Below, in pieces: positions 1-6,271 of a DNA stretch of 6,422 nucleotides. The position numbers were made by a program, and so were the translations under genes. Each line of letters starts with the position of its first letter. Position 1 is the first letter of the stretch. The stretch comes from an uncultured Collinsella sp. (lineage in GTDB: Bacteria > Actinomycetota > Coriobacteriia > Coriobacteriales > Coriobacteriaceae). The notes under the pieces were generated by a model. It was given only the letters and a program-made list of their open reading frames with translations. It did no database searches and was not told the DNA's origin. Location: the NCBI GenBank assembly GCA_900548565.1, contig URKV01000102.1, positions 1-6,422 of the forward strand, in the 5' to 3' direction.

Positions 1-48
1 CGAGATGCTCAGGAGTCTCGTGGGCTCGGAGATGTGTATAAGAGACAG
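1..48 (+). other. Illumina Nextera i7 adapter and Tn5 mosaic end (artefact)
   Basis: This segment is library adapter and not genomic DNA. Bases 1-6 (CGAGAT) match the 3' end of the P7 flow-cell sequence. Bases 7-14 (GCTCAGGA) match the adapter form of Nextera index N704. Bases 15-29 (GTCTCGTGGGCTCGG) are the Nextera read-2 sequence, and bases 30-48 (AGATGTGTATAAGAGACAG) are the 19-bp Tn5 mosaic end. The order and lengths are exact. Genomic sequence therefore begins at 49, and the gene cut there is truncated by library preparation and assembly. Confidence 0.98.
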
Positions 49-322
49 AACCCATTCTGACCAGTCGGATCACAGGATTAGTCTTATGCGGCAAGTACAG
101 AACGACCACATCGACCAAGCCATCGGATAGATGGAAATCGATGTGGCCGTTGTAATTGCCGCCCGGGTTTGAAAGCTCGTGGGCACCATATTCCGCGGGA
201 AGCGAGCCGTGGGCCGCAAGCTCTGCAACTGCCGCCTTAAACTCGGTTTTTAGCTGCGGATGGATGCGCATCGTCCGTTTGTAATCCGCCTTAAACTGAG
301 CCTCGACTTTAATCTCAAACAT
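49..322 (-). CDS. YafQ/RelE-like mRNA interferase toxin, 3' end missing
   Basis: This is the toxin of a type II toxin-antitoxin pair, probably a ribosome-dependent mRNA endonuclease. The 91 visible residues start MFEIKVEAQFKADYKR. They show an N-terminal basic helical stretch, GAHEL near residue 48, the core GHIDFHLSDG (60-68) and the strand VVVLYLPHK, and end in LVRMG. YafQ-type toxins end with a motif like RTGTHAALF, so only about six residues and the stop are probably missing, lost at the contig end. H48, H64 and D67 fall roughly where YafQ has H50, H63 and D67; the last conserved His would lie in the missing tail. The start lies 2 bp beyond the antitoxin stop (TAG-CG-ATG), implying translational coupling. 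A RelE or ParE subfamily assignment other than YafQ remains possible. Confidence 0.85.
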
Positions 323-324
323 CG

Positions 325-624
325 CTAGTCCTCATCGAGGAATGATATAAGCTCATCAGCGTTATTGAATGACGGGCTGTCGTCTGGCAGAATCCCCAAC
401 TCATGAGCCTCGGCAATCACCATGGCGCGTCTCGTCGCCTCGTTGGGCACCTCCGCCCTTCCTACGATCTCAAAAGGAATCTTTCGTTGATTTACCAGCT
501 GCCGAACAGCAAGGTTGAGATACGAATTGAGACTCAGACCAACCGTATCCAAGAACTCAGTCGCCTGTTCCTTGAGCCCCTCTTCGATGCGAACCGTCGT
601 GGGCTTAACCGTTGCAGTAGACAT
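325..624 (-). CDS. RelB/DinJ-family antitoxin
   Basis: This 99-residue protein is the antitoxin partner of the downstream toxin; it should neutralise the toxin by direct binding and repress its own operon. Residues 7-50 look like a ribbon-helix-helix DNA-binding domain: a short strand (PTTVRIEEG), helix LKEQATEFLDTVG, turn LSLNS and helix YLNLAVRQLVNQRKIPFEI. The IPFEI ending resembles the LPFDL of DinJ. The acidic C-terminal half, ending ADELISFLDED, fits the flexible toxin-wrapping tail. The ATG is supported by a strong Shine-Dalgarno AGGAGGT (630-636) five bases upstream. An in-frame 66-bp downstream start would destroy the DNA-binding fold. The locus appears less GC-rich than the LOG and tgt genes beside it, which may point to horizontal acquisition. 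Confidence 0.9.
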   Translation of the reverse strand: MSTATVKPTTVRIEEGLKEQATEFLDTVGLSLNSYLNLAVRQLVNQRKIPFEIVGRAEVPNEATRRAMVIAEAHELGILPDDSPSFNNADELISFLDED

Positions 625-629
625 ATGCG

Positions 630-660
630 ACCTCCTCGCCTCGTCTTTTGCATCAGTATA
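630..660 (-). promoter_or_regulatory. Likely toxin-antitoxin promoter -10 box and RBS
   Basis: Reading the minus strand, TATACT at 660-655 is a good -10 hexamer lying 30 bp before the antitoxin ATG. AGGAGGT at 636-630 is a near-perfect Shine-Dalgarno. I see no convincing -35 hexamer at 16-18 bp; that position falls inside the inverted repeat at 673-704. Confidence 0.5.
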
Positions 661-672
661 CCCAGTTTAGAT

Positions 673-704
673 GGCAGACTGACGTTAAATAGCATCAGTC
701 TGCC
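673..704. promoter_or_regulatory. 10-bp inverted repeat, candidate antitoxin operator
   Basis: GGCAGACTGA (673-682) and TCAGTCTGCC (695-704) are perfect inverted copies separated by 12 AT-rich bases. The repeat lies upstream of and partly over the -35 region of the presumed toxin-antitoxin promoter, which is where RelB/DinJ-type repressors usually bind. It also lies 34 bp past the LOG stop, so it could form an RNA hairpin after LOG, but no U-tract follows on the minus strand. I favour the operator reading. Confidence 0.55.
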
Positions 705-737
705 GTTCACATTGCTATAACAACAGGCACGCTCGCC

Positions 738-1496
738 TTACATCAGCCCGCTCAGGGCGATGTCGACGGCCTCGTTGAGGTCGTCGGTGATGTGGACGAG
801 GTCTGGATCGAGCGGGCTAATCATGCCGGCATCCATCACCGGGCCGTTGAGCCAGTCGAACAGGCCTTGCCAGTACTCGCTGCCCACCAGTACGAGCGGC
901 ATGCGCTTGACCTTGTGCGTCTGCACCAGCGTGAGCACCTCGAACATCTCGTCGAGCGTGCCGAAACCGCCGGGGAACACGATGGCACCCGAGCTGTACT
1001 TAACGAACATGGTCTTACGCACAAAGAAGTAGCGGAAGTCCACACCCAGGTTCACGTATTTGTTGAGCCCCTGCTCGTGCGGCAGCTCGATACCCAAGCC
1101 GACCGACTTGCCGTTGGCACTCGCCGCCCCCCTGTTGGCCGCCTCCATAATGCCGGGGCCGCCGCCGGTGATAACCGCCACGCCGCGCTGCGCGATCTTG
1201 CGGCCGACCGTGCGCGCCGCCTTGTAGAGCGGATCGGCCTTGGGCGTGCGGGCGCTCCCGAAGATGGTCACCGCGGGCCCGAGCTCGGCAAGCGCGCCAA
1301 AGCCATCGACAAACTCGGCCTGAATGCGCAGCACACGCCAGGGGTCGGCATGCAGCCAATCGGTCGAATCTTCGGGCGCCAGCAGGTTGGCGTAGGTGTT
1401 GTCCTTAGGAATCATGGGGCCGCGCATGACCACGGGGCCGCGGCGGTACGTCTCGTCGTAGGCGGGCTCGCCCTCGACGTTCTCATTCTTAATCAT
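738..1496 (-). CDS. LOG-family nucleotide 5'-monophosphate phosphoribohydrolase (TIGR00730 type)
   Basis: The 252-residue cytoplasmic protein belongs to the LOG family, once misnamed lysine decarboxylases. Characterised members cleave the N-glycosidic bond of nucleoside monophosphates, such as cytokinin ribotides or AMP, releasing base and ribose 5-phosphate. The Rossmann-like core begins near residue 75 (AVTIFGSART). It carries GGGPGIMEA at 111-119, the R160-K161 pair and the diagnostic PGGFGTLDE at 175-183. The first ~70 residues (RRGPVVMRGP, then WRVLRIQAEFVDGFGALAELGP) resemble the extension common in actinobacterial members. The start at 1496 is chosen because AGGAGT (1501-1506) lies five bases upstream; an in-frame ATG at 1565 lacks this and would translate through a terminator-like hairpin. 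A physiological role in cytokinin production is not implied; nucleotide salvage is as likely. Confidence 0.9.
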   Translation of the reverse strand: MIKNENVEGEPAYDETYRRGPVVMRGPMIPKDNTYANLLAPEDSTDWLHADPWRVLRIQAEFVDGFGALAELGPAVTIFGSARTPKADPLYKAARTVGRKIAQRGVAVITGGGPGIMEAANRGAASANGKSVGLGIELPHEQGLNKYVNLGVDFRYFFVRKTMFVKYSSGAIVFPGGFGTLDEMFEVLTLVQTHKVKRMPLVLVGSEYWQGLFDWLNGPVMDAGMISPLDPDLVHITDDLNEAVDIALSGLM

Positions 1497-1500
1497 GGGT

Positions 1501-1506
1501 ACTCCT
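1501..1506 (-). promoter_or_regulatory. Ribosome binding site that sets the LOG start
   Basis: AGGAGT on the minus strand sits five bases before the ATG at 1496-1494. It supports the 252-residue form over the 275-residue reading from 1565. Confidence 0.8.
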
Positions 1507-1509
1507 ATC

Positions 1510-1557
1510 GAAAATAGAAACGGGCGGGGTCGACGCCATGCGTCAAACACCCGCCCG
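1510..1557 (-). terminator. Terminator-like hairpin between tgt and LOG
   Basis: On the minus strand an 8-bp GC stem pairs CGGGCGGG (1557-1550) with CCCGCCCG (1528-1521). It encloses a second 5-bp stem (GACGC/GCGTC, 1532-1536 and 1540-1544) with a 3-base loop. It is followed by the pyrimidine run TTTCTATTTTC (1520-1510). This is a reasonable intrinsic terminator for the tgt transcript. It is odd that it ends only about four bases before the LOG ribosome binding site, so it could instead be a leader attenuator for LOG. Confidence 0.65.
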
Positions 1558-1625
1558 AACATCAACTATTCGGTATGGTACCCACGATGCATCAAGCGCT
1601 TGCAAGCTATCGGTCAGCGGTCGTG

Positions 1626-1654
1626 CAGATAGTGCTAGCGAACGCGGCAACCAA
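1626..1654 (-). promoter_or_regulatory. Weak candidate promoter for LOG
   Basis: On the minus strand TTGGTT (1654-1649) and TATCTG (1631-1626) are separated by exactly 17 bp. Each matches only part of the consensus (3/6 and 4/6). If it is used, the LOG mRNA would have a leader of about 120 bases containing the hairpin at 1510-1557. Confidence 0.3.
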
Positions 1655-1706
1655 TCGCCGCTTGGCCTTTGCCGTTGCTCGCGCCCCGCAAGGGCGCCCG
1701 CAGCTC

Positions 1707-2846
<1,140 letters not shown>

Positions 2847-2883
2847 AAACTGGAACTCCTTGGTTGCGGTTCATACGCAGACC

Positions 2884-2889
2884 ATTATA
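2884..2889 (-). promoter_or_regulatory. Consensus -10 box (TATAAT) for tgt
   Basis: A perfect TATAAT reads on the minus strand at 2889-2884, about 38 bp before the tgt ATG and a suitable distance from its ribosome binding site. I could not find a good -35 hexamer at 16-18 bp, so the promoter may be activator-dependent or only moderate. Confidence 0.5.
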
Positions 2890-2940
2890 CGAGCAACCAG
2901 CAAACCGCACCGACTCGACAGAAACTGGTGCAAAGAGGTC

Positions 2941-3080
2941 ATAGTCATTGGGGGACGTTCTTAAACGACTAGTCGTCGGAAACAGTTTTCAGCGCCATCT
3001 TGCAAAGGAGCGTCCCAATCTGCCGGCACTTAGGGACTGTCCCCAAGTGCCGGCAGATAAAGAACGTCCCCAATGACTAT
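2941..3080. repeat. Nested intergenic inverted-repeat element
   Basis: The outer arms are 2941-2962 and 3060-3080. They are inverted copies beginning ATAGTCATTGGGG and ending ACGTTCTT, differing by a single extra G on the left. Between them lie a 12-bp perfect palindrome ACGACTAGTCGT (2965-2976), a degenerate CGTCCCAA copy (3011-3018) and the long hairpin at 3020-3056. The element contains no credible gene. Its architecture suggests a non-autonomous miniature element or structured repeat placed between tgt and the dehydrogenase. The terminal inverted repeats are clear, but no target-site duplication is obvious. Confidence 0.75.
3020..3056. repeat. Near-perfect 18-bp stem inside the intergenic element
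   Basis: The left arm CTGCCGGCACTTAGGGAC (3020-3037) pairs with GTCCCCAAGTGCCGGCAG (3039-3056) around one central base, with a single A/C mismatch. The right arm is the part repeated at 6274-6291. With a one-base centre it would be a cruciform or a folded RNA stem with a few inner pairs opened. Confidence 0.85.
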
Positions 3081-3090
3081 TGACGGCCAA

Positions 3091-3110
3091 GGCAACGCCG
3101 ATGTTATGGC
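3091..3110 (+). repeat. 20-bp direct repeat, copy 1
   Basis: GGCAACGCCGATGTTATGGC matches GGCGACGCCGATGTTTTGGC at 6321-6340 in 18 of 20 positions, in the same orientation. In both places it follows a GAACGTCCCCAA motif, by about 18 bp here and 11 bp there. The two intergenic regions therefore share a composite repeat. Confidence 0.7.
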
Positions 3111-3121
3111 ACCGACAGCGA

Positions 3122-3220
3122 AAACCCGCCAGAGCGAGCAAGGTGCCTTGAAACGAGGCGGCATTGACCTTCTGGTCATGCCGCCGAAGTTGAAAGGCAG
3201 ATTGCCGCTCTGGCGGGTTT
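3122..3220. repeat. Long foldback structure of about 100 bp
   Basis: The outer arms AAACCCGCCAGAGCG (3122-3136) and CGCTCTGGCGGGTTT (3206-3220) are perfect 15-bp inverted copies. Moving inward, GCAA and GCCTT (3137-3149) pair with AAGGC and TTGC (3194-3204). Then GGCGGCA/TGCCGCC and TGACC/GGTCA close on a TTCT loop at 3170-3173, with one bulged T. Nearly the whole segment folds on itself as one interrupted stem. It could be a structured RNA, a REP-like element or a transcription barrier. Neither strand shows a U-tract directly after the outer stem. Confidence 0.8.
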
Positions 3221-3233
3221 GCAGCGTCAACTA

Positions 3234-3261
3234 GTTACGCGGTTTGGTAAAACCGCGTAAC
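3234..3261 (-). terminator. Hairpin directly after the dehydrogenase stop
   Basis: GTTACGCGGTTT (3234-3245) and AAACCGCGTAAC (3250-3261) form a perfect 12-bp stem with a 4-base loop. It lies two bases past the dehydrogenase stop codon at 3264. The position and stem suit a terminator on the minus strand. The following bases (TAGTTGACG) lack a clear U-run, so termination may be weak, or the stem may instead protect the mRNA 3' end. Confidence 0.5.
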
Positions 3262-3263
3262 CC

Positions 3264-4064
3264 CTAAGGACGCTGGCCCATACCACCCTCGAGGGTGACA
3301 GTCTCGCCGTTCATATACTTAAAGTCGGGGCCGCAGAGCTGAACGACCACGCGGCCGATTTCCTTCTCGACATCGCCGTAATGGCCCGCCGGCGGCATGT
3401 GAACGTTGGCCTTGAACGCCTCGGGATAGGCATCCTGGAAGTTCTCGAGCGCGGCGGTCCAAGCAAGCGGGCACACGATGTTGACGTTGATGCCGTCCTT
3501 GCCCCACTCGTTGGCGGCGACGCGAGTCAGACCGCGGATGCCCTCCTTGGCAGCGGCATAGCTGCACTGGCCGTAGTTGCCAAACAGGCCGGCGCCCGAA
3601 GCAAAGTTAACCACGGAGCCCTTGGTCTCCTTCAGGTGCGGATAGGCCTTCTGCATGTACAGATAGGTGGCATACAGACCGGAATAAATGGCCAGGTTAA
3701 ACTGGTCCATGGTGTGATCGGCAATGGTCACGCCCGAGGCACTGGCCTGAGCATTGTTGACGACGGCATCGATGCGACCGAACTCCTCAATGGCCTTGTC
3801 GATAACGTTCTGGACGACGGCCTCGTTGTCCTGACCAGCCGAGACATCGGCCTGAACAGGCAGAACCTTGACGCCGTACTCGGCCTCGAGAGACTCCTTG
3901 GCGGCCTCGAGCTTGGCGACGTTGCGGCCGGTGATGACGAGGTTTGCGCCCTCCTTGGCAAAAGCGATATCGATGCCGTAGCCGATGGAGCCAGCGGAGC
4001 CGTCCTTGAGCGTGGCCTTGCCGCCGCCGGTAACGATTACGGTCTTACCAGTGAAAAGTCCCAT
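3264..4064 (-). CDS. NAD(P)-dependent short-chain dehydrogenase, 12-alpha-hydroxysteroid dehydrogenase-like
   Basis: This 266-residue classical SDR should oxidise or reduce a hydroxyl/keto group in the cytoplasm. Visible features are VTGGGKA (11-17) and GSIGYG (25-30) of the cofactor loop, TGRN (45-48) whose Arg favours NADP(H), NNAQASAS (103-110), S156 in NFASGAGLFG, the catalytic YAAAK (Y169, K173) and a C-terminal TLEGGMGQRP. From memory it is close along its whole length to the NADP-dependent 12-alpha-hydroxysteroid dehydrogenase of Clostridium group P, sharing NNAQASASG, IYSGLYAT, NFASGAGLFGN, CSYAAAKEGIRGL and the GQRP end. Bile-acid 12-OH oxidation is therefore the best guess. It differs by about eight extra residues (TLKDGSAG, 18-25) in the glycine-rich loop. 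The start at 4064 is supported by AAAGGA (4071-4076); an upstream ATG at 4112 lacks an RBS. It is divergent from the coiled-coil gene. Confidence 0.82.
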   Translation of the reverse strand: MGLFTGKTVIVTGGGKATLKDGSAGSIGYGIDIAFAKEGANLVITGRNVAKLEAAKESLEAEYGVKVLPVQADVSAGQDNEAVVQNVIDKAIEEFGRIDAVVNNAQASASGVTIADHTMDQFNLAIYSGLYATYLYMQKAYPHLKETKGSVVNFASGAGLFGNYGQCSYAAAKEGIRGLTRVAANEWGKDGINVNIVCPLAWTAALENFQDAYPEAFKANVHMPPAGHYGDVEKEIGRVVVQLCGPDFKYMNGETVTLEGGMGQRP

Positions 4065-4070
4065 ACGAAG

Positions 4071-4076
4071 TCCTTT
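4071..4076 (-). promoter_or_regulatory. Ribosome binding site that sets the dehydrogenase start
   Basis: AAAGGA on the minus strand lies six bases before the ATG at 4064. It favours the MGLFTGK start, where SDR homologues begin, over the longer reading from 4112. Confidence 0.75.
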
Positions 4077-4083
4077 CAAATCG

Positions 4084-4101
4084 CGACGGGCCCGCCCGTC
4101 G
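4084..4101. promoter_or_regulatory. Palindrome upstream of the dehydrogenase
   Basis: CGACGGGC (4084-4091) and GCCCGTCG (4094-4101) are perfect 8-bp inverted copies around a 2-bp centre, 20 bp before the dehydrogenase ATG. The tiny spacer suits a dimeric repressor operator better than an RNA hairpin. No regulator gene is visible next to it. Confidence 0.4.
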
Positions 4102-4247
4102 ACTGCGCGCATCCAACTTCACGCGCCAAAAGCTGAAATGCAACTTTAGCGGGTTCAAGTGAAAAATACAGCCCATGGCAGGCGAACGGTGCAACGTCTT
4201 TCGGCGAAGGGAATGTCAAGCACGAACTGGACAAAGAGGCCGAATTT

Positions 4248-4337
4248 TTTGTCACCCAAACGAGCCATCGAACACGTTTTGAAACTTTGCTGCGGGGCGC
4301 GGGATGTCGGCGCGAGACTTTATCATAGGGTGACAAA
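4248..4337. promoter_or_regulatory. Spaced inverted repeat TTTGTCACCC / GGGTGACAAA
   Basis: TTTGTCACCC (4248-4257) and GGGTGACAAA (4328-4337) are perfect 10-bp inverted copies 70 bp apart. They lie in the region between the divergent dehydrogenase and coiled-coil genes. The right copy lies just after a possible -10 (TATCAT, 4321-4326). Two half-sites for one regulator acting on the coiled-coil gene is a possible reading. I found no convincing complete promoter for either gene in 4065-4359; a TTGCAC with TGTATT at 18 bp on the minus strand is only a weak candidate for the dehydrogenase. Confidence 0.35.
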
Positions 4338-4344
4338 CAACGAT

Positions 4345-4350
4345 GAGGAG
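4345..4350 (+). promoter_or_regulatory. Ribosome binding site of the coiled-coil gene
   Basis: GAGGAG is followed by two in-frame ATGs. The first, at 4354, is only three bases away; the second, at 4360, is nine bases away. The second spacing is the more usual one, so 4360 is preferred, though the two proteins differ by just two residues. Confidence 0.65.
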
Positions 4351-4359
4351 CACATGCCT

Positions 4360-6123
4360 ATGACAGACGAGCTGGACCCCCAGACTCAACAGCATATTGA
4401 TGATTCAGCAGACGTCGCCGCAGATACTGACGCTGCGACCTGCAATGATACAGACGTCGACGACGCCGCTCTGGATAACGGCGCAGCGACGGAAATCCCC
4501 GCGGACAAAGATGCCGACGAGCAAAACGACGATTCGGCCGCTCAGGACGACGCCCCCGAAAAGGACGCCGCCCCGCAAGCAGCAGGCCCCATCGAGGTAT
4601 CTTCGGAAGAGGAGCTCGATGCCGTCATGGATTCCATGATGGATGCTGTCAAAGCGATGAAGGATGCTGTCGCCGATGCCGACGTTGACGCCGAGGAAGA
4701 AGAGGCCGCCGAGGCCGCCTCGACCTTTGTGCCCGGCGAGACCCCCGTTGCCGATCAGGGCAGCACTATGCCCTCGTTTCTGCAGCTCGAACATCCCACG
4801 ATTGGCGCGGATGCCGTCGACCCGCATGCAGCGGGCTTTTCTGTGATCGAAGGCGGCACCGGCAATATCGCCGCGCCGCAAACTACCGATGTGGACGCCA
4901 CCGACACCGGTCGCCCGATCGCCCCGCACGCCCCCGCCGCAAGCCGCGACCTGGGAAATGCTGTCTCGAACACTGCGAACGCCGTGGGCGCCTTTATCGC
5001 ACAGGGAGCCTCGGCCATGCGCGAGATGAACGCCGCGAAAAAGGCACTCGCCGATGCCCGCGACCACCTGGCAGAGTTGGAGCAGCGCATTTCCGATCAG
5101 GCCGAGGAGCTCGAGACGCGGCAGGATATCGCGGGGCGGTACGACCAGATTGTCGCCGAACAGCGCCAGGCAATTGCCACGGCGCAAAAGACCGCTGCGG
5201 CAGCCGAAATCGATCGCGATGTCCATGCTTCCAAAGTAGCAGAGCTCAAGGGTCAGCTCGAACAAATGAAGACAGAGGATGACGCGACTGAGCTCCGCCT
5301 GAAGGCCGCGCTCGACGCCGTGGAGGCCCGCGAGGCGAGCTCTCGCGAGACCGGCAACCGCCTCGTTCGACGTCTTGAGGATTCCAAGCGCATCCGCGAC
5401 AAGGTGAAGGCCGAGCGAGACGCCGGCATTGCGGCCGCACAACAAACCGTCGACGCCACGCGCGCCCAGCTCGAGACGCTGCGCCATGAGTATGCCGAGC
5501 TGCAACGCAATCCCTCGGCAAATCCCGCCAACTATACGGTGCGCACCAGCGAGCTCTCGATGCAGATCTCCGACACGGCAGATGCCCTGCGAAAAGCCGA
5601 AGAAGATGTCCCGCGCATCACCGCCGACCTTGAGCACTCGCTTGCCGCAGCCGAGCAGGCCGTCGAACAGGCGCAGGCCCCCATCGCCGACGCCAAGCGA
5701 GCCCATCAGGCCGTGACGGCAGAGGCCGATGCCGCGCGCGACGAGCTGCAGACCGCAAAAACCACCGCTGCAACGCGCCAGCGCGAACTGCGCGAGAAGA
5801 TCGCTGCCGAGGACAAGGCACGCCGCGCCCAAGAGCAGAGCATAGCCAACGCCCAAGCAGATGCCGCGCATGCGCAGTCGATTATCGAACAGGCGACCGA
5901 AGTACACGACCACCCAGAGATCACTGAGTCGCTTGCAGGATCCTTGGCCCGAGACAAAGCCGAACACGCCGAGACCGAGCGAGAAGTCGCCCGGCTCGAG
6001 GCCACCGAGGACGCGGTGCGCGAGCGTACCCGCGACTCACGCATCAAATTCACCGGCGCCATCGTCTGCATCATCGCCGCAATCCTGGTGATCATCCTAG
6101 TCTGGCTGTTCGCAAGCAAGTAA
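4360..6123 (+). CDS. Tail-anchored coiled-coil protein of unknown function
   Basis: I do not recognise a family for this 587-residue protein. Residues 1-125 are very acidic and probably disordered (first Lys at 50), rich in Asp, Glu and Ala, with a likely short helix around 82-108 (EEELDAVMDSMMDAVKAMKD). Residues 126-217 are a low-complexity linker. Residues 218-385 and 395-560 are Ala/Glu/Lys/Arg-rich and read as two long coiled coils. They are broken by RNPSANPANYTVRTS (383-397), which holds the only prolines near the middle. Residues 564-584 (FTGAIVCIIAAILVIILVWL) form one strongly hydrophobic segment, followed only by ASK. There is no signal peptide, so the bulk should be cytoplasmic, anchored by the C-terminus. 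An envelope, division or chromosome-organising scaffold is conceivable but unproven. Only two cysteines (28, 570) occur. A GTG at 4159 extends the frame but has no RBS. Confidence 0.85.
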   Translation: MTDELDPQTQQHIDDSADVAADTDAATCNDTDVDDAALDNGAATEIPADKDADEQNDDSAAQDDAPEKDAAPQAAGPIEVSSEEELDAVMDSMMDAVKAMKDAVADADVDAEEEEAAEAASTFVPGETPVADQGSTMPSFLQLEHPTIGADAVDPHAAGFSVIEGGTGNIAAPQTTDVDATDTGRPIAPHAPAASRDLGNAVSNTANAVGAFIAQGASAMREMNAAKKALADARDHLAELEQRISDQAEELETRQDIAGRYDQIVAEQRQAIATAQKTAAAAEIDRDVHASKVAELKGQLEQMKTEDDATELRLKAALDAVEAREASSRETGNRLVRRLEDSKRIRDKVKAERDAGIAAAQQTVDATRAQLETLRHEYAELQRNPSANPANYTVRTSELSMQISDTADALRKAEEDVPRITADLEHSLAAAEQAVEQAQAPIADAKRAHQAVTAEADAARDELQTAKTTAATRQRELREKIAAEDKARRAQEQSIANAQADAAHAQSIIEQATEVHDHPEITESLAGSLARDKAEHAETEREVARLEATEDAVRERTRDSRIKFTGAIVCIIAAILVIILVWLFASK

Positions 6124-6150
6124 ACCGGCTGCCAAAAAAACGCTCAACGC

Positions 6151-6216
6151 AGTTGCGGTGAGATAGTTCCTGTTTAGCCCTCAAAAAGCCAATTCAAGAA
6201 CTATCTCACCGCAACT
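6151..6216. repeat. Perfect 19-bp inverted repeat after the coiled-coil gene
   Basis: AGTTGCGGTGAGATAGTTC (6151-6169) and its exact inverse (6198-6216) flank 28 AT-rich bases, starting 28 bp after the coiled-coil stop. As RNA it is a strong stem-loop. On the plus strand it is followed by TATTAG, not a clean U-tract. On the minus strand a T7 run (6140-6134) lies ten bases after the stem, so it may terminate transcription coming from beyond the window. The loop is large for an ordinary terminator, so a mobile or regulatory repeat is also possible. Confidence 0.75.
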
Positions 6217-6271
6217 TATTAGATTGATGCAAGGCAATCTATCCCTCTTGCACCGATCTCTTGACATAAGG

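Noticed and set aside
792..1517. 241-residue plus-strand frame opposite LOG
   Set aside because: It has no RBS or recognisable motif and lies opposite a gene with the complete LOG signature.
1497..1565. Upstream ATG extending LOG by 23 residues
   Set aside because: The extension would translate the terminator-like hairpin and lacks an RBS; AGGAGT is placed correctly for the ATG at 1496.
3030..3230. Minus-strand 66-residue open frame in the intergenic region
   Set aside because: It lies wholly within the inverted-repeat elements and has no ribosome binding site. Its translated end (LPALGDSP) is simply the repeat read in one frame.
2941..3260. CRISPR array or phage attachment site
   Set aside because: The repeats are inverted, not regularly spaced direct repeats. 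No cas gene, integrase or tRNA is present.
4159..4353. GTG start extending the coiled-coil protein by 67 residues
   Set aside because: There is no Shine-Dalgarno before 4159, and the added residues differ in composition from the acidic head. GAGGAG at 4345-4350 points to the later ATGs.
4405..5967. 520-residue minus-strand frame opposite the coiled-coil gene
   Set aside because: It is an antisense shadow: the plus-strand reading has an RBS, heptad-like composition and a clear membrane anchor, whereas this frame has no RBS or recognisable motif.
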